Assembly: GCA_018806915.1 (NCBI GenBank)
Contig: JAGKQI010000087.1
Coordinates: 682,001-746,000, forward strand
DNA: 64,000 bases
Origin: Phytophthora colocasiae
Taxonomy: Eukaryota; Oomycota; Peronosporomycetes; Peronosporales; Peronosporaceae
Reading direction: 5' to 3'
The translations under genes were made by a program, and so were the position numbers. Below, piece after piece: positions 61,896-64,000 of the stretch. Position 1 is the first letter of the stretch, and every line of letters starts with the position of its first letter. A model generated the notes under the pieces. It did not search any database, was not told the origin of the DNA, and saw nothing but the letters and a program-made list of their open reading frames with translations.

Positions 61896-62222
61896 TTGAA
61901 AAACTGGCGCGCGCCGTAAGCATTGCTGTGAAGCACTTGTGCTTGACGGTCGGCGCTGAGCTGTCGCAGGAGACGTCGGGCGAGGGCTGAGCGTGGCCTG
62001 CTCGCTGCGAAGCTTGAACCGAAATGAACCACGACTGCACGGAGAACTCTGCCTGCGAGGACGCGAGGCTGGCCAAAACTCCGGCAGTTGCATCCACTTG
62101 AGTCTTGTCCGAGAAGAGCGGTTGGATCCCGAATTAGAGCCTTCCTTCATCAGGAAAAACCTTTTTCCGCTTGTTCCATTCGCTTCGCTACACATAGCTC
62201 ACTGCACGCGGAAAATACACAT
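61896..62222. repeat. Right module, copy B
   Basis: 327 bp, partner of 60851-61177. It abuts AA17 copy 8 coding sequence. Confidence 0.88.
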
Positions 62223-62817
62223 TCGTGTAAACTTGCCACGGGGTCGAGTGCAACGCGATCCAGTAGGAAGTCAACATAGAAGCCCCTGAACACTTGGACT
62301 TGTCGTATGGTAGCTTTGCTGGGGTATCGGGGTAGTCCACCGCACAGTTGTAGTTCTCAAAAACGAGAGTATCGTCACACCACACTTCGCACGGACCTTG
62401 GTGCGATGCCGTAAAGAAATCCCATTCAACTTGCGCAGGTAGAGCTTGTGCCTTGCCATCTACAGTGGAGAAACCGCACTCTTTCGAGGCGCCACTCGCA
62501 AGGTCTTGGGTATCCCAAGCCAATTCCTTCAGGGACTTAAACTTGCTGGCGTTGAACGCCGTCCAGTACGCGTCAGTGTTGGAACCTGGGTCGGTGTTGT
62601 ACGACTTACCCGTTGGGGCGGGAAGCGCTTTAGAAGGGTCGATCGTGCCAGACGGACTGTTCTGGTTGTAGACACCTTCAGGTCACGTCGGCTGTGGCAC
62701 AGTCATCTTGTTGTGGGCCTCAGAGGTAGTGGCCACGGCAGCGATAACGATCGCCACTGTTTTAAGCAGGAAAACAACCATGAGCAATGAGGAAGAATCG
62801 ACAGAAGAAGTTGGCGG

Positions 62818-62833
62818 CAAATTCAAGAATGAC
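62818..62833 (-). promoter_or_regulatory. Probable initiator of AA17 copy 8
   Basis: On the minus strand GTCATTCTTGAATTTG lies 37 nt upstream of the ATG and matches the oomycete Inr/FPR pattern. Confidence 0.65.
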
Positions 62834-62849
62834 AAACTAAAAACTAGTA

Positions 62850-64000
62850 AAAAGGGGAAACTACAGGACCACCAGTAAGTGCATTGATAAAAGGGAAGCA
62901 GGTTGTCCGTTGAGGTCGTTAAGGGGAAAGGAGAGGTATCGGTGCGAAGAAGCAGCAGCAAAGCTTTAGATCTCAACTTACGTGAAGACTCTTTGGAAAA
63001 GAACACGTAACCTTGATATGCCGATCTTTGCTGGAAGTCAACCATCTGCTATATGACATTTGTGCACGGTATGTTTATTGTACAGAACATGTATAGTTTT
63101 TGTTGAGTGCATACAAAGTCTTTGAAGACCAAGAGCATATTCAGGAAGGGTAGCTAGCAGACAGATCATGTAAAGTAGATCGTCCTTACGACAGGCTTCT
63201 ACTGTACCATGCCGTTTCATTTCAGTGATGCTGTGACTGTTCTTTGGCTGGCGGTTGTATATCAAAGTAAGTTGCGAAGTGAGTTCATTAAAGCAAGCAG
63301 CCCCTCGTGCTTATTTCTTACTTCTACTTGCCTCACAGGAGCTCAGTACGTTCCAGCTCCACAGCACCAACCATTGGTGCTTGTTGATGAAGGCTGCTGA
63401 TGACGCGGCACATATGCAGGTGCGGCGGCAGCAGCAGTCGCATGCGTTGCAGGTCGTCTGGTACGATACTCCACGCCCAGGCTTAGTGACCCACAGCCAT
63501 TGTTGAAGCGATAAAGACGCTTAAACTTCACTGTCTGCTCCTCCTCCTCAAAGTAATTCACTGCATTTTACTCACCACACAACCTACATATTAATGCGTT
63601 AATACAACTACCACTTATGTGTCGTAACGCTTTGTCGTCTCCCTCTCCGGTATATGATCCCTCCAGTATATGATATCAGCAGGTGAAAACTCACCCGGGT
63701 CGAGTGATACTTGGTGAGTTTCGCTCCGGTTGACTACGCGCCACGCCGATCGAATCCAGCGCTGATACTTGGCACACACATGCAAGACCGCTTGACACAG
63801 CGCCAGGAAAACATTTTTACGCGAGGACCCGCGTGTACGGCATGCACGGCCAGAAAATAACTATAAAAAACGCGCTTCGTGACAGCGTGGTATTGCAATA
63901 TTACGGTGAGATTCTAGCAGCTTCTAGGCTGCCCACTACAGAGAACTTCTTAGCTGCCCGCTCAAGAGAACGAAGAGAACGCAAATGCAAACGCAGTGCT
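62850..64000. other. No recognisable gene
   Basis: Upstream region of AA17 copy 8, then short ORFs only. A CTATAAAAAACGCG stretch at 63861-63874 is TATA-like, but nothing downstream in the window is recognisable. Confidence 0.4.

Larger units (their letters stand above)
60731..62222. mobile_element. Unclassified two-copy repeat inserted in AA17 copy 8
   Basis: Two head-to-tail copies. Copy A (60731-61177) is a 103-bp left module, 17 bp, then a 327-bp right module. Copy B (61178-62222) is the same 103-bp module, 615 bp, then the same 327-bp module. The modules are nearly identical between copies. Outer ends are TTCCATATCAATC (left) and GGAAAATACACAT (right); they are not inverted repeats. No clear target duplication was found (ACAGTT on the left, ACATT on the right). 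The 615-bp middle has no recognised protein. It could be a solo/partial LTR-type element or another non-autonomous repeat. Confidence 0.75.
60208..62781 (-). pseudogene. AA17 LPMO, copy 8: nonsense codon, insertion and frameshift (N/G/W tail)
   Basis: ATG 62781 gives a signal peptide (MVVFLLKTVAIVIAAVATTS, then EA) and mature His23 (HNKMTVPQPT). Codon 33, Trp in paralogues, is TGA (62683-62685). The frame then continues with family blocks to LTSYWIALHSTPWQVYTN at about 62225. A 1.5-kb insertion (60731-62222) splits the gene, which resumes with CAPLSGGSATSTSTTS. A Ser/Thr linker follows, with a frame change near 60538, then a tail of GGNT/NTGG units ending NEWTNTGGNAEHW..., with TAA at 60208-60210. 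The tail resembles that of copy 1, not the KC-x-RR tails. Catalytic-domain sequence is closest to copy 7. Three independent lesions mean it has been dead longer than copy 7. Confidence 0.87.

Noticed and set aside
60731..62222. Helitron in AA17 copy 8
   Set aside because: The ends are neither 5'-TC nor CTRR-3' with a terminal hairpin, and no Rep/helicase sequence is present.

Overview
The window looks like a TE-rich, gene-poor region of a plant-pathogenic oomycete, most likely a Phytophthora. The evidence is eight copies of AA17-type copper LPMO genes (secreted, mature N-terminal His, oomycete-restricted family), oomycete-style initiator motifs (GCTCATTYYN..AWTT) just upstream of their start codons, and piggyBac, Tc1/mariner, MULE, LINE and chromodomain Gypsy elements typical of such genomes. 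No rRNA, tRNA or CRISPR was seen. Product assignments rest on motif recognition, not on database searches.

Layout. 1-634: 3' end of an HSP70 gene. 711-4941: a piggyBac-like element (TTAA duplication, 14-bp inverted ends) with a decayed, intron-containing transposase. 4945-5967: an internally deleted Tc1/mariner element abutting it. 6198-24173: a segment bounded by TTAACCCTTT in inverted orientation, holding a second decayed piggyBac transposase, kinesin-13-like fragments in both orientations, a DOT1-like methyltransferase ORF, and a nested young Gypsy element (16564-24154, 5-bp duplication GCGAT). 24174-27359: degraded, mostly unrecognised sequence.

27402-62781: the AA17 cluster. Copies 1 and 2 are on +, copies 3 to 8 on -. 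Copies 1, 4 and 6 look intact. Copy 5 has an intact catalytic domain but a frameshifted tail. Copy 2 lacks the secretion signal and the mature N-terminal His. Copy 3 has a small deletion. Copies 7 and 8 are split by insertions. Between the copies lie a MULE with a captured HSP70 fragment (31245-34045), a second decayed MULE transposase (34514-36373) and an almost full-length LINE (42075-50815).

The most unusual structure is at 51404-58689. It is a head-to-tail array of seven 245-bp LTRs alternating with six ~930-bp gag-only internal regions. It is flanked by a single 5-bp duplication (CTGGG) and sits inside the coding sequence of AA17 copy 7. The LINE lies immediately 3' of the same gene, and its 15-bp duplication contains the gene's stop codon.

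The secreted LPMOs would act outside the cell on plant cell-wall polysaccharide (pectin, for the characterised AA17 members). The remaining content is mostly mobile DNA that has been breaking and reshaping this family by birth and death. Several frameshifts lie in homopolymers, so some apparent pseudogenes could be assembly errors.
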